From JABFRZ01 sp964631945 (GTDB lineage: Bacteria > Planctomycetota > UBA1135 > GCA-002686595), in assembly GCA_964631945.1 (NCBI GenBank), contig CAZWAY010000009.1, forward strand, positions 1-64,000: a stretch of 64,000 nucleotides of DNA. Direction: 5' to 3'. Shown piece by piece: positions 1 to 9,905 of this stretch. The notes below the pieces were generated by a model that made no database searches, was not told the origin of the DNA, and saw nothing but the letters and a program-made list of their open reading frames with translations. The position numbers were made by a program, and so were the translations under genes. The first letter of the stretch is position 1; each line of letters begins with the position of its first letter.

Positions 1-1
1 G

Positions 2-55
2 CTTCCCCTGGACTCGGTTTCCACGGGCCTGGTGATTACCGGGACAGGCTCCTAG
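2..55 (+). CDS. Possible 3' end of an upstream gene (partial)
   Basis: The second reading frame is open from the window edge to a TAG at 53-55 and gives a short C-terminal tail ending VITGTGS. Only 17 residues are visible, so it cannot be identified and may be chance. The remaining bases up to 122 show no recognisable promoter or RNA. Confidence 0.2.
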   Translation, partial: LPLDSVSTGLVITGTGS

Positions 56-122
56 GTCTCCGAAAGGAACCGCGCAGCCGCACAGAGACTCGCGCGAGCG
101 CAGCGGCTAGGCTCGAACGGCC

Positions 123-1157
123 ATGAGCGCGAAGTTCCTCCAGGGGCTCGGCCTGCTGGCCCTGCTCGGGCTGGTGCTGGGCTCGATCGCCGCGCTCGCG
201 CTGGTGAAGCAGCGCATCCACGTGACCTTCGCCGAGGAGTCCGCGGCCGCGCGCGGGCCCGATGCGCTGGAGCTCCTGCGGGCGGACCTGGGTGCGCTGC
301 GGGACGACCTCGCCGTGCTGGGCGCGGGCCTCGCGCAGGGTCTCGAGCAGCTCCATGGTGCCCTCGAGGACTCGGCCGCCGAGCGCGAGCGCGCGTTGCG
401 TGGCGATGTCGAGCGGCTCCAGGGGACCCTCGCGGCGCTCCAGGCCCGTCTCGGGCGGCTGGAACCCGGCAGCCTCGGGCCTGCGAGCGAGGCCGCGATT
501 CCGGCCGTGAGCGCGCCGGCCCCGCGCGCCGACGCCGACGCGCCCGCCGCGCCCAGGAAGAGCTTCCTCTCCTTCCAGCTGCCCTCCGATGCCTTCGACT
601 TCGAGCGGACCCTGCGGCTCGAGATCGTCCCCAGCCTCTCGCGCGTGGGCTTCGACGCGACCAGCACGCTGCACGACTTCAGCGGCACGACCTCGGCGGT
701 CGCGGGTGAGCTGACCACGTGCCTCGCGCGTCCGGCCGAGGACTGCCGCGGCGAGATCCGCGTGCAGGCCGCGGCGCTCGCGACCGGCGAGGCTGCGCGC
801 GATGCCGAGATGAGGAAGACCCTCGACGTCGCGGCCGCGCCCACCCTGCGCTTCGCCTGGAAGGCCTTCACGCTCGAGGCGCTCGACACCCCGGCGCAGC
901 GCCTGACGGGCACCGCGCGCGGCGAGCTCACGATCCACGGCACGACGCGCGAGTTCGCGCTGCCCGTGCGGGTCTCGGTCGACGCCAGCAAGCGCGTCGT
1001 GATCGAGGGCGAGGGCCCGCTGTCGCTGAGCGCCTTCGGGGTCGAGCCCCCCAGCAAGCTCGGCCTGATCGAGGTCGCGGACGAGGTGCGAATCTGGGTC
1101 GCGCTGCGCGCGCGCTCGCTCGGAGCGCTCTCGCCCGCGGAGACGACGGGGCGATGA
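123..1157 (+). CDS. Membrane-anchored YceI-like domain protein
   Basis: The 344-aa product starts with one membrane segment (about residues 8-28), followed by an Ala/Leu/Glu-rich, probably coiled-coil stretch (about 45-120), a Pro/Ala linker and a YceI-type lipocalin-like domain from about 150 to 335. YceI features include VGFDATSTLHDFSG near its start, the AEMRKTLDV block, and GELTIHGTTREF followed by the final strands. YceI proteins bind isoprenoid lipids such as quinones or polyprenols in the periplasm; here the domain would be tethered to the inner membrane. The stop overlaps the start of the next gene (ATGA), so the two are probably translationally coupled. The substrate is not predictable. 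A quinone role would suit the respiratory operon nearby, but that is inference. Confidence 0.8.
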   Translation: MSAKFLQGLGLLALLGLVLGSIAALALVKQRIHVTFAEESAAARGPDALELLRADLGALRDDLAVLGAGLAQGLEQLHGALEDSAAERERALRGDVERLQGTLAALQARLGRLEPGSLGPASEAAIPAVSAPAPRADADAPAAPRKSFLSFQLPSDAFDFERTLRLEIVPSLSRVGFDATSTLHDFSGTTSAVAGELTTCLARPAEDCRGEIRVQAAALATGEAARDAEMRKTLDVAAAPTLRFAWKAFTLEALDTPAQRLTGTARGELTIHGTTREFALPVRVSVDASKRVVIEGEGPLSLSAFGVEPPSKLGLIEVADEVRIWVALRARSLGALSPAETTGR

Positions 1158-1570
1158 GGCGCGCGCTCGGGATCGCCCTCGCGCTCGCGAGCGCGGCCTG
1201 CGCGGCCTCGAGCCGGCTCGAGCGTTCGGACCGCGCGGTGGCGCCGGAGCAGGCGCAGCTCGACTGGCTTCCGGCCGAGCCAGCCGACTTGCTGGGGCTG
1301 TTCGAGTCCGTTTCGATCGAGGGCGAGGCCGCCTCGGCGCTGTGGAAGGTCTACTACCACTTCGCCGCCGACGGTTCCTACACCGGCGCCGCGCTCGTGA
1401 TCGGCGGCTCGCATCCGGAGTTCCAGACGCTCTCGGGCAGCTGGACCCTCGCCCACGGAATCCTGGACCTCGGCCAGGACGAGCGCCTGTCCGTCCGCGC
1501 GGCGCCCGACCACCTCGAGCTCGAAAGTTCGGGCGGCATCGCCATCCTGCGCCGCGTCGAACTGCAGTGA
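1154..1570 (+). CDS. Small lipoprotein, function unknown
   Basis: This 138-aa product begins with a positively charged n-region, a short hydrophobic stretch and a lipobox-like ALASAAC, so it is probably a lipoprotein with the acylated Cys near residue 16. The mature part is about 120 residues and looks like a small beta-rich domain (alternating strands with motifs such as GSYTGAALVIGG and SGSWTLAHGILDL), reminiscent of small lipocalin-like domains, but I do not recognise the family. The start codon overlaps the stop of the YceI gene by four bases, indicating an operon. It converges on the following minus-strand gene with only 16 bases between stops. Confidence 0.65.
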   Translation: MRRALGIALALASAACAASSRLERSDRAVAPEQAQLDWLPAEPADLLGLFESVSIEGEAASALWKVYYHFAADGSYTGAALVIGGSHPEFQTLSGSWTLAHGILDLGQDERLSVRAAPDHLELESSGGIAILRRVELQ

Positions 1571-1586
1571 CGCCCGCGCACCGTCG

Positions 1587-2779
1587 CTAGACACCGGCGA
1601 AGAGGGCGACCACACAGATGCCGTAGTTCATGCCCAGGTAGGCACAGAGGACTCGGGTCCGCAGGCGCGGCTCGAGGAGTCTTCGGAGTCCGATCGCCGC
1701 AAGAGGTGTGATCAGGACGAGCACGGGAAGATAGAGGCGCGGGACCGCGGGCAATCGGAAGAACCATGTCGCGGCCAGGAGGGCGAGCATCACGAGCGCT
1801 GTGAGGCGCGTCAGAGGTTGCGCCAGCACCGAGCGTGGGAGCGCCAGGACCAGTGGGAAGAGCTGGAACAGGAGCAGCATTTCCACCACGAAGTGCATGA
1901 CCTGGTCGCGCCGCAGCGTCCAGGATCGCAGGAGGTGGCGGATGTCCGTTGCGCCATCCGCGAGGGTCCCCAGCCCCTCCAGGTAAACCAGCACGACCGC
2001 CAGGGCCGAGAGCGTCAATGCGAGACCGGTGACTACAGCCCGCCGTCGTCCTGGACCCGGCTCGTGGTACAGCCATGCGGCCGCGGGCGGTACGGTCAGC
2101 AGGGGCAGACACGAAGCCTTCGTGAACAGCGCGGTCAAGAGTACGGCGAAGAGTACGAGCGCGCGTGCGCCTCCTGGGTGACGGCACCACGTGTCCGTGC
2201 TCAACAGGATCGCCACGGTGAGCGCCGCGCAGGCCGTGTCGAGCTGGAGTTGAGCCGCGGTGCGCGCGCTGAGGCAATGCGAGGCCAGTAGAATGCCCGC
2301 GGTCAGTGCCCCCCCCCCGAGTTCGTGGCGACCGGTTCCAAGCGTCGAGCGAGCCTCATCACGAGGAGGACCTCGAGCACGAACAGGGCCGCCGAGGTCG
2401 TCACGAAAGCCAAGACGATCGAGCCGAGCGGCAGCGCGATGAGTGCGACCAGGGCTGGCACGCTGAGCGAGGTCGGGTGCAGGCTCTCTTTCAGGTGGCG
2501 GGTGAGTTCGTGGGCGCCGGGGTCCAGCCCCAGGGCGAAGGCCTGTATGCGCTCTGCGCGCACGGCGAAGCGATCGATCGAGACGAAGCCCGCGTAGGTG
2601 TTGTGTGGAGCCGGAGCCCAGGCCGGTGGGTGCCCACGCTGTTGGAAGAGCTTCACGACCCCGAGTGACAGGGTCGTGACCAGACACAAGGCGAGGATCC
2701 AGCGGAGACGCGCGGCTTCGGGATCTGGCGTGCGGGCCGGGACAGCTGCGCCTCCACTCGCGCGCGAGTCCGACTTCAC
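1587..2779 (-). pseudogene. Polytopic membrane protein, GT39-like glycosyltransferase, split by a frameshift
   Basis: Two overlapping minus-strand frames together make one membrane protein of about 400 aa. The N-terminal part starts at a GTG at 2779, preceded by a GGGGAG ribosome-binding site. It carries a first membrane segment (residues 25-43), a luminal loop with a LHPTS motif and further segments, then stops at 2303. The C-terminal part continues in another frame with about seven more hydrophobic helices and ends at 1587. The switch falls in a run of 10 G on the coding strand (2309-2318); 8 or 11 G would restore one frame. The architecture (first loop, then many helices with a short cytoplasmic tail) suits lipid-linked sugar transferases of the PMT/ArnT type, but no catalytic motif is certain. 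It may be a real pseudogene, a phase-variable gene or a sequencing error. Confidence 0.6.
2309..2318. repeat. 10-base C/G homopolymer at a frameshift
   Basis: Ten consecutive C on the plus strand (G on the coding strand) lie exactly where the reading frame of the membrane protein changes. It is a classic slippage tract, but also the most error-prone kind of site for long reads. Confidence 0.9.
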
Positions 2780-2919
2780 CCCAAGATGCTCCCCTGGGGA
2801 ACTCGAGCGCGCAACGGTCGTCCTGGATTGGGGTGGGGACGAGGCGACAGCAGCCAGCCGACGCCCGAATCACGCGCTGAAGCCGTCGACGGGACTGCCC
2901 GTGGGTTGCGCCGCAGGCG

Positions 2920-5900
2920 CTAGAAGACGAAGGGGATCTTGAGGAAGTCGAGCGAGACGGGCTCGGTGTCGGCGGTGACGCCTTGGGCCGTCGCGTCGAG
3001 GTCGAACTCGACCTCGTAGCGGAAGAACTGCAGCGCGCCCGCCGGCAGCGTGTTGAAGGCGCGGATGTCGGAGGTCCAGTCCACCAGCGGGTTGGCCTCG
3101 TCGGGCGAGCCGACGCCGTTGTCCTGGGCGGCCTGGAAGCGCACGCGCACGAAGGCCGTCGTCGGCAGGAAGTCGGGCAGGTCGTTGGTCTCCACCCGGA
3201 AGAAACGCGGCATCAGGCGGAAGCCCGTCGTGCCCGCCGATCCGTCCGCGTTGAAGCCCGTCAGCGGGCCGCGCTCCGCGCTCACCGTCATGCGCAGGGC
3301 CTCGTCGCCCGGTGCCGGGCCGCCCTCGTCGTACACCGCATGCGCGATCTCGAAGTCCTCGAAATTTGTCGAGGTGCCGCCGATCCCGAGGCGCACGGCG
3401 CAGTCCTCGAGCAGCGACGGCGTGCGCAGGTACACGTCGTTCGAGACCCCCGAGGTCGAGCCGGCCCGGATCGCGATCAGCCCCAGGCCCGTGATCTCCA
3501 TCGTGAAGCCGTCCGGCAGGATGCGCGCCACCTGCGAGGTCGCCAGGTTCGGGACCGTCAGCAGCGGGTCGATGCCCTTCACCGTGGCGCCGTCCGTCAG
3601 GATCTTGCCCTGGTCGGGACCGGGTGCCGTCTGGATGCCCTCGAACAGGAAGCGCACCAGGCCTTCGCTGCCGTCGGGCTTCAGGTCCGCGCCGCCGATC
3701 GTGATCCACTTGGAGCGCGCCTTCGAGCGCGACCCGAAGGTCGGGATCATCACGTAGGGCGGCGGGGTCGCGACCGCGTCCAGCGGGATCGCCAGCGCCA
3801 GGGCGTCGGGTGGCACGACGATGTCGGCGCTGGCCGGGTCGGTCCCGGGCGGCGAGATCGGATCGGGAACGTGGATCTGGATCACGCCCGCGCCGCCCGG
3901 CCCGCCGTTGCTGTAGGTCTTGCAGCAGGCGTTCACGTCTCCCAGCGTGCCCGACTTCCGGATCGGCCCACAGGCCAGGACCTGGTCGACGGCCAGCGCG
4001 GTCGTGCCGCCGCCCGTGAAGTCGACCAGCGTCGCCGACTCGAGGATCACGTGACCGCCCGAGCCGCCTCCGCCGGTGCCGCCGATGTGGTCGAGGAAGT
4101 TGGTGTTCTCGCCGGTTCCCCCGACGCCGCCGTTCGCGAGGATCTGTCCGCTGGCGCCGAAGACGATGCGACCGAGGGCCTGGATGTGCAGGCCGCCGCC
4201 CGCCCCGCCGCCGCCACCGCCCTTCTCGTCGCTGCCGAAGTTCCAGTTGGGGTTCGGATACACCAGCGCGGCGTTGCCGCCTCCGCCTCCGCCGTAGCCG
4301 CCCCACAGGCTGGGGAGCTCGCCGCGCACCAGCCCCACGAGCGCACCGGCCGAGACGATCGGACGCACGCCGAAGAAGTCGTTGTTCGGGCTGGCGTCGA
4401 GGAACGCACCCGTGCCTGCGGTTCCGCCCAGCGCCGGCGTCCGGCCCGACTCCGCTCCAACGCTGGAAGGGTGCCCGTTGTTCCCGCTGGCGGCGCGGAC
4501 GCTCAGGCCGGGCGGAACGCTGGTACCGGTCCAATCCCGTGCAAAGCGCCCGCCGCCCCCGCCTCCTGGTCGGCGTTGATCCTTGCCGTTCTGCCCGCCG
4601 GCGTTCTTCACGCCGGTCTCGCCGCCGTTGCCGCCCAGGCCCGGCTGGCGGAAGGGGCCGAAGCCGCGTCCGCCGCGCGTCGTGGTGTCGGTGGTGTTCT
4701 CGCTCGCGCCGCCGCCCTTCCCGCCGCCCGCCGAGCCCGAGCCGCCGACCTCGGGCTGGTTCAGCGTGTTCAGCGTCGCCACGTCCTTCGCGCTGAAGCC
4801 GGAGAGATCGAGCACGCCATCGATGCGCACCTCGCCCGTGGCGCGGATGCGCATGGGGTTCGGGCCCTGGACGCGGACCTCGGCCCCTGCCTGGATCACC
4901 AGGTTGCGCACGTCCACCACGCCGCCCACCGCGGTGATGCTGGTGGTGGGGACGCCGTCCGGTCCCCCGATGATCGGCGTGCTGGTGGTGTCGAAGAAGA
5001 CGCGCTCTCCGCTGCGCACGACCCAATCGAAGTTCCCGTTCGGGCCACCCGAGCCGTCGAACGCGAAGGCCGCCGACAGCCGCCCTCCGCCCCATTCCGC
5101 CACGGGCGAGTCGAAGAGCGCCGTCTCGTCCTCGAACGAGAGCGGGCTCGCGCCCGAGAGCGTGAAGCTCTCGTTGATCTCGTCGCTCAACAGCCCCGGC
5201 GGGTTCAGGCTCGCGAAGTCCACCGCGCGCGTCGGCGCCTGGGCGAAGGAGCTCAGGGGCTGGAAGTTGGCCTCGCCCACCAGGTCCTGGAAGCCCGCGC
5301 GCACCACGGCCCGGAAGGCGCTCGAGGCCGGCAGCAAGCCCACCGGCTCCAGCCGCACGCGCGCGCCCGTCTCGGCGCAGTTCGCCTCCAGCGTCACGCG
5401 CGTCCGGAGCGCGTGCCACGCCCCGCTCGAGTCGCGGAACTCCAGGCGCAGACGGCTCTCGGCGATGTTGCTGCTCGAGGGATTCACCGGCTGGTTCAGC
5501 GCGAGCAGCACCGCCACGTGCGTGGGCACGTCGCTGTAGAGGTTCAGCGGCACCTCGAAGGACGGCTCCGACAGCACCAGCTGCTGGTTCGCGTCCAGCT
5601 CGAAGTAGATGCGCCGATTCGGGTCGTCCCCGACCTCCAGATACGTGGCCGCCGTCTCGCCCGAGCCCTGCGCGCGCAGCACCGGCACCGGAGGTCCGGG
5701 AGTCGTGTCCCGGAACGCCACCGAGGCCTGGGTCGAGGCCGGGGTCGAGAAGGTGCGCACCTGCTGCAATCCGAGCGGCACGCCGGCGACCGAGCGCAGC
5801 GTGTTGGAGGACGAGTTCACTCCCGCCACCCGCAGCACGTACGTCACCCCGTTCGGCAGGAACCCGGCGTCCGACAGGTCGTCGCGCGTCGGGCAGCTCG

Positions 5901-6207
5901 GCTGGAACACCACCGTGCGCGGGTCGCGCAGCGAGAACGTGCCCGTGGCCGGCACGTCCGCCAGCGAACGCATGTTGATCGTGTTCGAGCTCACGGTCGA
6001 GAAGTCGACCGGCTCGGTGAAGCTCAGCACGATCTCGCGGTTGATCTGCCAGATCGCACCGTCCGCCACCGACAGGGCCGCCACCTGGAAGCTCGTCGTT
6101 CCCGCGCCCGCACCACCGCCACTGCCGCCACCGCCACCGCCGCAGCTCGTCCCGACCAGGAGGAGCACGCACACGATTCCGAAGCGCGAGGTCATTCGAT
6201 GACTCAT
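2920..6207 (-). CDS. Large glycine-rich lipoprotein with SbsA-type Ig-like N-terminal domain
   Basis: The 1,095-aa product (ATG at 6207; an alternative ATG is at 6195) has a signal peptide ending in LVGTSC, so it is probably a lipoprotein, followed by a Gly/Ser tether. Residues about 35-150 resemble a bacterial Ig-like SbsA/Big_5 domain (motifs DGAIWQINREIVLSF and RDPRTVVFQPS). The middle third (about 480-730) is interrupted by many glycine clusters of the GGGGGGxGG type alternating with short hydrophobic strands, as in large secreted beta-helix-like proteins of Planctomycetota and Myxococcota. The C-terminal third is beta-rich and lacks a recognisable enzyme motif. The likely place is the outer surface. 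The function is unknown; an adhesin or envelope-matrix role is inference. No strong ribosome-binding site is visible. Confidence 0.7.
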   Translation of the reverse strand: MSHRMTSRFGIVCVLLLVGTSCGGGGGGSGGGAGAGTTSFQVAALSVADGAIWQINREIVLSFTEPVDFSTVSSNTINMRSLADVPATGTFSLRDPRTVVFQPSCPTRDDLSDAGFLPNGVTYVLRVAGVNSSSNTLRSVAGVPLGLQQVRTFSTPASTQASVAFRDTTPGPPVPVLRAQGSGETAATYLEVGDDPNRRIYFELDANQQLVLSEPSFEVPLNLYSDVPTHVAVLLALNQPVNPSSSNIAESRLRLEFRDSSGAWHALRTRVTLEANCAETGARVRLEPVGLLPASSAFRAVVRAGFQDLVGEANFQPLSSFAQAPTRAVDFASLNPPGLLSDEINESFTLSGASPLSFEDETALFDSPVAEWGGGRLSAAFAFDGSGGPNGNFDWVVRSGERVFFDTTSTPIIGGPDGVPTTSITAVGGVVDVRNLVIQAGAEVRVQGPNPMRIRATGEVRIDGVLDLSGFSAKDVATLNTLNQPEVGGSGSAGGGKGGGASENTTDTTTRGGRGFGPFRQPGLGGNGGETGVKNAGGQNGKDQRRPGGGGGGRFARDWTGTSVPPGLSVRAASGNNGHPSSVGAESGRTPALGGTAGTGAFLDASPNNDFFGVRPIVSAGALVGLVRGELPSLWGGYGGGGGGNAALVYPNPNWNFGSDEKGGGGGGAGGGLHIQALGRIVFGASGQILANGGVGGTGENTNFLDHIGGTGGGGSGGHVILESATLVDFTGGGTTALAVDQVLACGPIRKSGTLGDVNACCKTYSNGGPGGAGVIQIHVPDPISPPGTDPASADIVVPPDALALAIPLDAVATPPPYVMIPTFGSRSKARSKWITIGGADLKPDGSEGLVRFLFEGIQTAPGPDQGKILTDGATVKGIDPLLTVPNLATSQVARILPDGFTMEITGLGLIAIRAGSTSGVSNDVYLRTPSLLEDCAVRLGIGGTSTNFEDFEIAHAVYDEGGPAPGDEALRMTVSAERGPLTGFNADGSAGTTGFRLMPRFFRVETNDLPDFLPTTAFVRVRFQAAQDNGVGSPDEANPLVDWTSDIRAFNTLPAGALQFFRYEVEFDLDATAQGVTADTEPVSLDFLKIPFVF

Positions 6208-6502
6208 GGGGGTGGACCCGCTCCGGCCGGAAGACGCTCGCCTGCGTGACCAGGGCGCAGGCCGGTCCACCTAGGCGCAGGGGAGGGCCTGGGTCACGAT
6301 ACCCGATCACGGTGGGTTGGGGGGATAACCTCGCTCGGCTCCGAGCCGGCACACTGCGCGCTTGGCCGAGCCCCCCTCGCGACCCCCAGCGCCAGGGCCG
6401 AGCCAGGCCAACCGGGGCGCCGCGCGGGCGTGCTCGCGGCCGCCATTCCCCCGGCGCAGAATGAGGGCCCGTGCTGCTCGAGATCCTGAGGCGCGCGATT
6501 CG

Positions 6503-7288
6503 ATGCCCAACACAGATGCAGCGCGACGCGCCCCGATGCAGGCCGAGGTGCTCGCTTCGGGCGGGGTCGGTCCGCCGCTCGTCTACGTGCCCGGGATCGA
6601 TGGCAGCGGCGAGCTCTTGCTCGGGACGGCCGCGCGCCTGGAACGCCGCTTCCACCTGACGCGCCTCCGCTACGGCGGCGGTTGCGAGGGCGGCTACGCC
6701 GAGCTGGCGGCGAGCGTGGCGCACCGGATCGAGCAGCACTGCGGCGGGCGCGCCCTGCTCCTGGCCGAGTCCTTCGGTGTGGCCGTGGCGCTGCAGACCG
6801 CGCTGGATCATCCCGCGCGCGTGGCCGGGCTCGCGCTGGTGAACGGCTTCGCGCACTTCCAGGGGCGCCTCGAGATCGCGCTCACGCGCGGCGTGTTCGC
6901 ACTGGCACCCGAGGCCTGGATCCGCGCCGCGCGTGCGCGCTTCGTGCAGCGCGGGCTGTTCGCGCCGCGGCGCGACGAGGCGGCGTTGCGGGCCGTGCTG
7001 GCGCTCTCGGGCGCCTGGTTCGACGCGCGCTACCGCGCGCGGCTGGCCTGGATCCAGGGCCTCGACCTGCGCCCGCGCCTGGGCGAGATCCGCTGTCCGG
7101 TGGCGCTGTACGCCGCCGATCACGATCGCGTGGTCGCGTCCGTGCCGGCCGCGCGCGAGATGGCGGCGCGCATCCCGGATGCGGAGTTCACGCTGCTGCC
7201 CGCGGCCGGCCACGTCGTGCTGCCGCTGGCCGAGGAGCCATGGGAGCAGCGCCTCGCGCAGCTGGCGGCGCGCTGCGGGCTGGGCTGA
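6503..7288 (+). CDS. Alpha/beta hydrolase
   Basis: The 261-aa product has an alpha/beta-hydrolase fold. The oxyanion segment is VYVPGIDGSGELL, the nucleophile elbow is LLLAESFGVA (Ser in an ESFG context), the acid is the Asp of AADHDRVV, and the catalytic His is in PAAGHVVLP near the C-terminus. The order and spacing match monomeric esterases and lipases of the AB_hydrolase_1/6 group. I take the ATG at 6503; the frame is open upstream with another ATG at 6461, and the region before it is low-complexity. The gene stands alone, divergent from the glycine-rich lipoprotein and convergent with the oxidase operon. The substrate cannot be predicted. The elbow begins Ala-Glu-Ser rather than the common Gly-x-Ser. 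Confidence 0.75.
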   Translation: MPNTDAARRAPMQAEVLASGGVGPPLVYVPGIDGSGELLLGTAARLERRFHLTRLRYGGGCEGGYAELAASVAHRIEQHCGGRALLLAESFGVAVALQTALDHPARVAGLALVNGFAHFQGRLEIALTRGVFALAPEAWIRAARARFVQRGLFAPRRDEAALRAVLALSGAWFDARYRARLAWIQGLDLRPRLGEIRCPVALYAADHDRVVASVPAAREMAARIPDAEFTLLPAAGHVVLPLAEEPWEQRLAQLAARCGLG

Positions 7289-7322
7289 CCCGCTCGGCCA
7301 TGGGCCGCGGACGGGCCGGATC

Positions 7323-7624
7323 TCAGCCGCCGAAGGGCGCGACCGGGAAGCGCGTCTCGTAGTCGGCCAGGATCAGCACGAAGAACAGCACCAGCCACAC
7401 GAAGCCCGCCAGCGCGAAGACCCAGATCAGCTTGGAGGAGTAGCGCACGTGCATGAAGTACAGGATCACGAGCGTCGCCTTCGTGCCGGCGATGGCGAGC
7501 GCCGCCAGGTCGTTCAGGCGGCCGAGGTCGACCGTGGCCACCCAGGTCGTGAGCGCGGTGCCCGCGAGCAGCGCCAGGAACACGCCGAGGTAGACGCGCA
7601 GCGGGAGGACGTGGGCTTCGGTGC

Positions 7625-7628
<4 letters not shown>
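7323..7628 (-). CDS. Cytochrome c oxidase subunit IV (CoxD/CtaF-like)
   Basis: This 101-aa protein has three hydrophobic helices and the family hallmark AGTKATLVILYFMHVRYSS, seen in small subunit IV proteins of caa3/aa3 oxidases (also the prokaryotic COX4 family). It is the last gene of the respiratory operon; its ATG overlaps the TGA of subunit III (ATGA at 7625-7628), which decides the start. Subunit IV is thought to help assembly or stability of the oxidase in the inner membrane rather than catalysis. It ends 34 bases from the convergent hydrolase gene, and no clear terminator is visible in that gap. Confidence 0.85.
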
Positions 7629-8294
<666 letters not shown>

Positions 8295-8302
<8 letters not shown>

Positions 8303-9905
8303 GCGCGCCCTCCGCCGGTGGCGCCGCGCGCTCGTAGGCTTCGTGCGTCACGACCGGGACCCGCTCGAAGTTGTGGGCCATCGGCGGCGAGGCGGTCGTC
8401 CACTCCAGGCCGACGGCGTCGAACGGGTTCGCGCCCGTCTTGCGGCCGAAGCGCAGCGACCAGGACAGGTACGCGGTCGTCATCAGGAAGCCGAGGCCGA
8501 GCACCGAGGCGCCCGCGGTCGAGAGCACGTTCAGCACCTGGAACTCGTCCGGGTAGGCGTGGTAGCGGCGCGGCATCCCCAGGTACCCCAGCACGAACTG
8601 CGGCAGGAAGGTCAGGTTGAAGCCCACGAAGATGATCACCGCGGTGATGCGCGCCAGCGTCTCCGGGTACAGGCGGCCGAACATCTTCGGCCACCAGAAG
8701 TGCAGGCCGCACAGGTATGCCATCACCGTGCCGCCCACCATCACGAAGTGGAAGTGGGCCACCACGAAGTAGGTGTCGTGCACGTGCACGTCGACCGCCA
8801 GGGTCGCCAGGAACAGGCCCGTCAGTCCGCCGATCGTGAACAGCCCGATGAAGCCCAGCGCGTACAGCATCGGGGCTTCGAACGAGATCGAGCCGCGGTA
8901 CAGCGTGGCGACCCAGTTGAAGACCTTGACGGCCGAGGGGATCGCCACCAGGAACGAGAGCAGCGAGAAGACCACGCCGGCGTACAGCGACTGGCCGCTC
9001 ACGAACATGTGGTGGCCCCACACCAGGAAGCCCAGCACCGCGATCGCCAGGCTCGAGAAGGCCACGAAGCCGTAGCCGAAGATGCGCTTGCGGCTGAAGC
9101 ACGCGATCACCTCGCTGATCACGCCCATCGCCGGCAGGATCATGATGTAGACCGCGGGGTGCGAGTAGAACCAGAACATGTGCTGGAACAGCACCGGATC
9201 GCCGCCCAGGGCCGGATCGAAGATGCCCACGTGCAGCAGACGCTCGACCGCCACCAGCAGGATCGTGATCGCGATCACGGGCGTGCCGAGCACGATGATC
9301 AGGCTGGTCGCGTAGTGCGCCCACACGAACAGCGGCAGGCGGAACCAGGTCAGGCCCGGCGCGCGCAGCTTGTGGATCGTGGCGATGAAGTTGACGCCCG
9401 TCAGGATCGACGAGAAGCCCGAGATGAAGATGCCCAGCGCGGCCGCGATGACGTGCGAGTTCGCGTAGGTCGAGGAATAGGGCGTGTAGAAGGTCCAGCC
9501 CGTGTCCACGCCGCCCGCCAGCATGGCGTAGGTCGTGAACAACCCCCCGACCATGTAGATGTACCAGGACAGGAGGTTGATCCTCGGGAAGGCCAGGTCC
9601 TTGGCCCCGATCATCAACGGCAACAGGAAGTTCCCCAGCACCGCCGGGATCGACGGGATGAGGAAGAAGAACACCATGAAGATGCCGTGCAGCGTGAAGA
9701 GCTTGTTGTAGGTCTCCGACTGGAACAGGTCTCCGGGCGGCGTCAGCAGCTCCAGGCGGATCAGCACGGCGAACAGACCGCCGACCAGGAAGAAGAACGA
9801 GACCCCGATCAGGTACAGGAGGCCGATGCGCTTGTGGTCCACGCTCAGGAACCACGAGCGCAGTCCGTACTCGCCGCCCAGGTAGCTCGGGGGTTTCGCG
9901 CTCAT
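8295..9905 (-). CDS. coxA: Cytochrome c oxidase subunit I (A2-type heme-copper oxidase)
   Basis: The 536-aa product is the catalytic subunit that holds heme a and the heme a3-CuB centre and reduces O2 while pumping protons. It shows the first heme-a ligand helix (FTLHGIFMVFFF), the CuB/Tyr helix with the sequence WFYSHPAVYIMILP, and the heme ligand segment VAHFHFVMVGG. The YSHPxVY motif, instead of the GHPEVY of mitochondrial-type enzymes, marks an A2-type oxidase, as in the caa3 enzymes of Rhodothermus and Thermus, in which Tyr-Ser replaces the D-channel Glu. The start at 9905 is set by an ATGA overlap with coxB. The partners are the fused-cytochrome coxB upstream and coxC downstream. Confidence 0.95.

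Noticed and set aside
2870..7213. A 1,447-codon minus-strand frame over the glycine-rich lipoprotein, and a 1,088-codon plus-strand frame (2983-6249)
   Set aside because: Both are shadows of the true gene in GC-rich DNA: their translations are rich in Arg, Ala, Gly and Pro, without domains or signal peptide, and the other frame has a lipobox and Ig-like domain.
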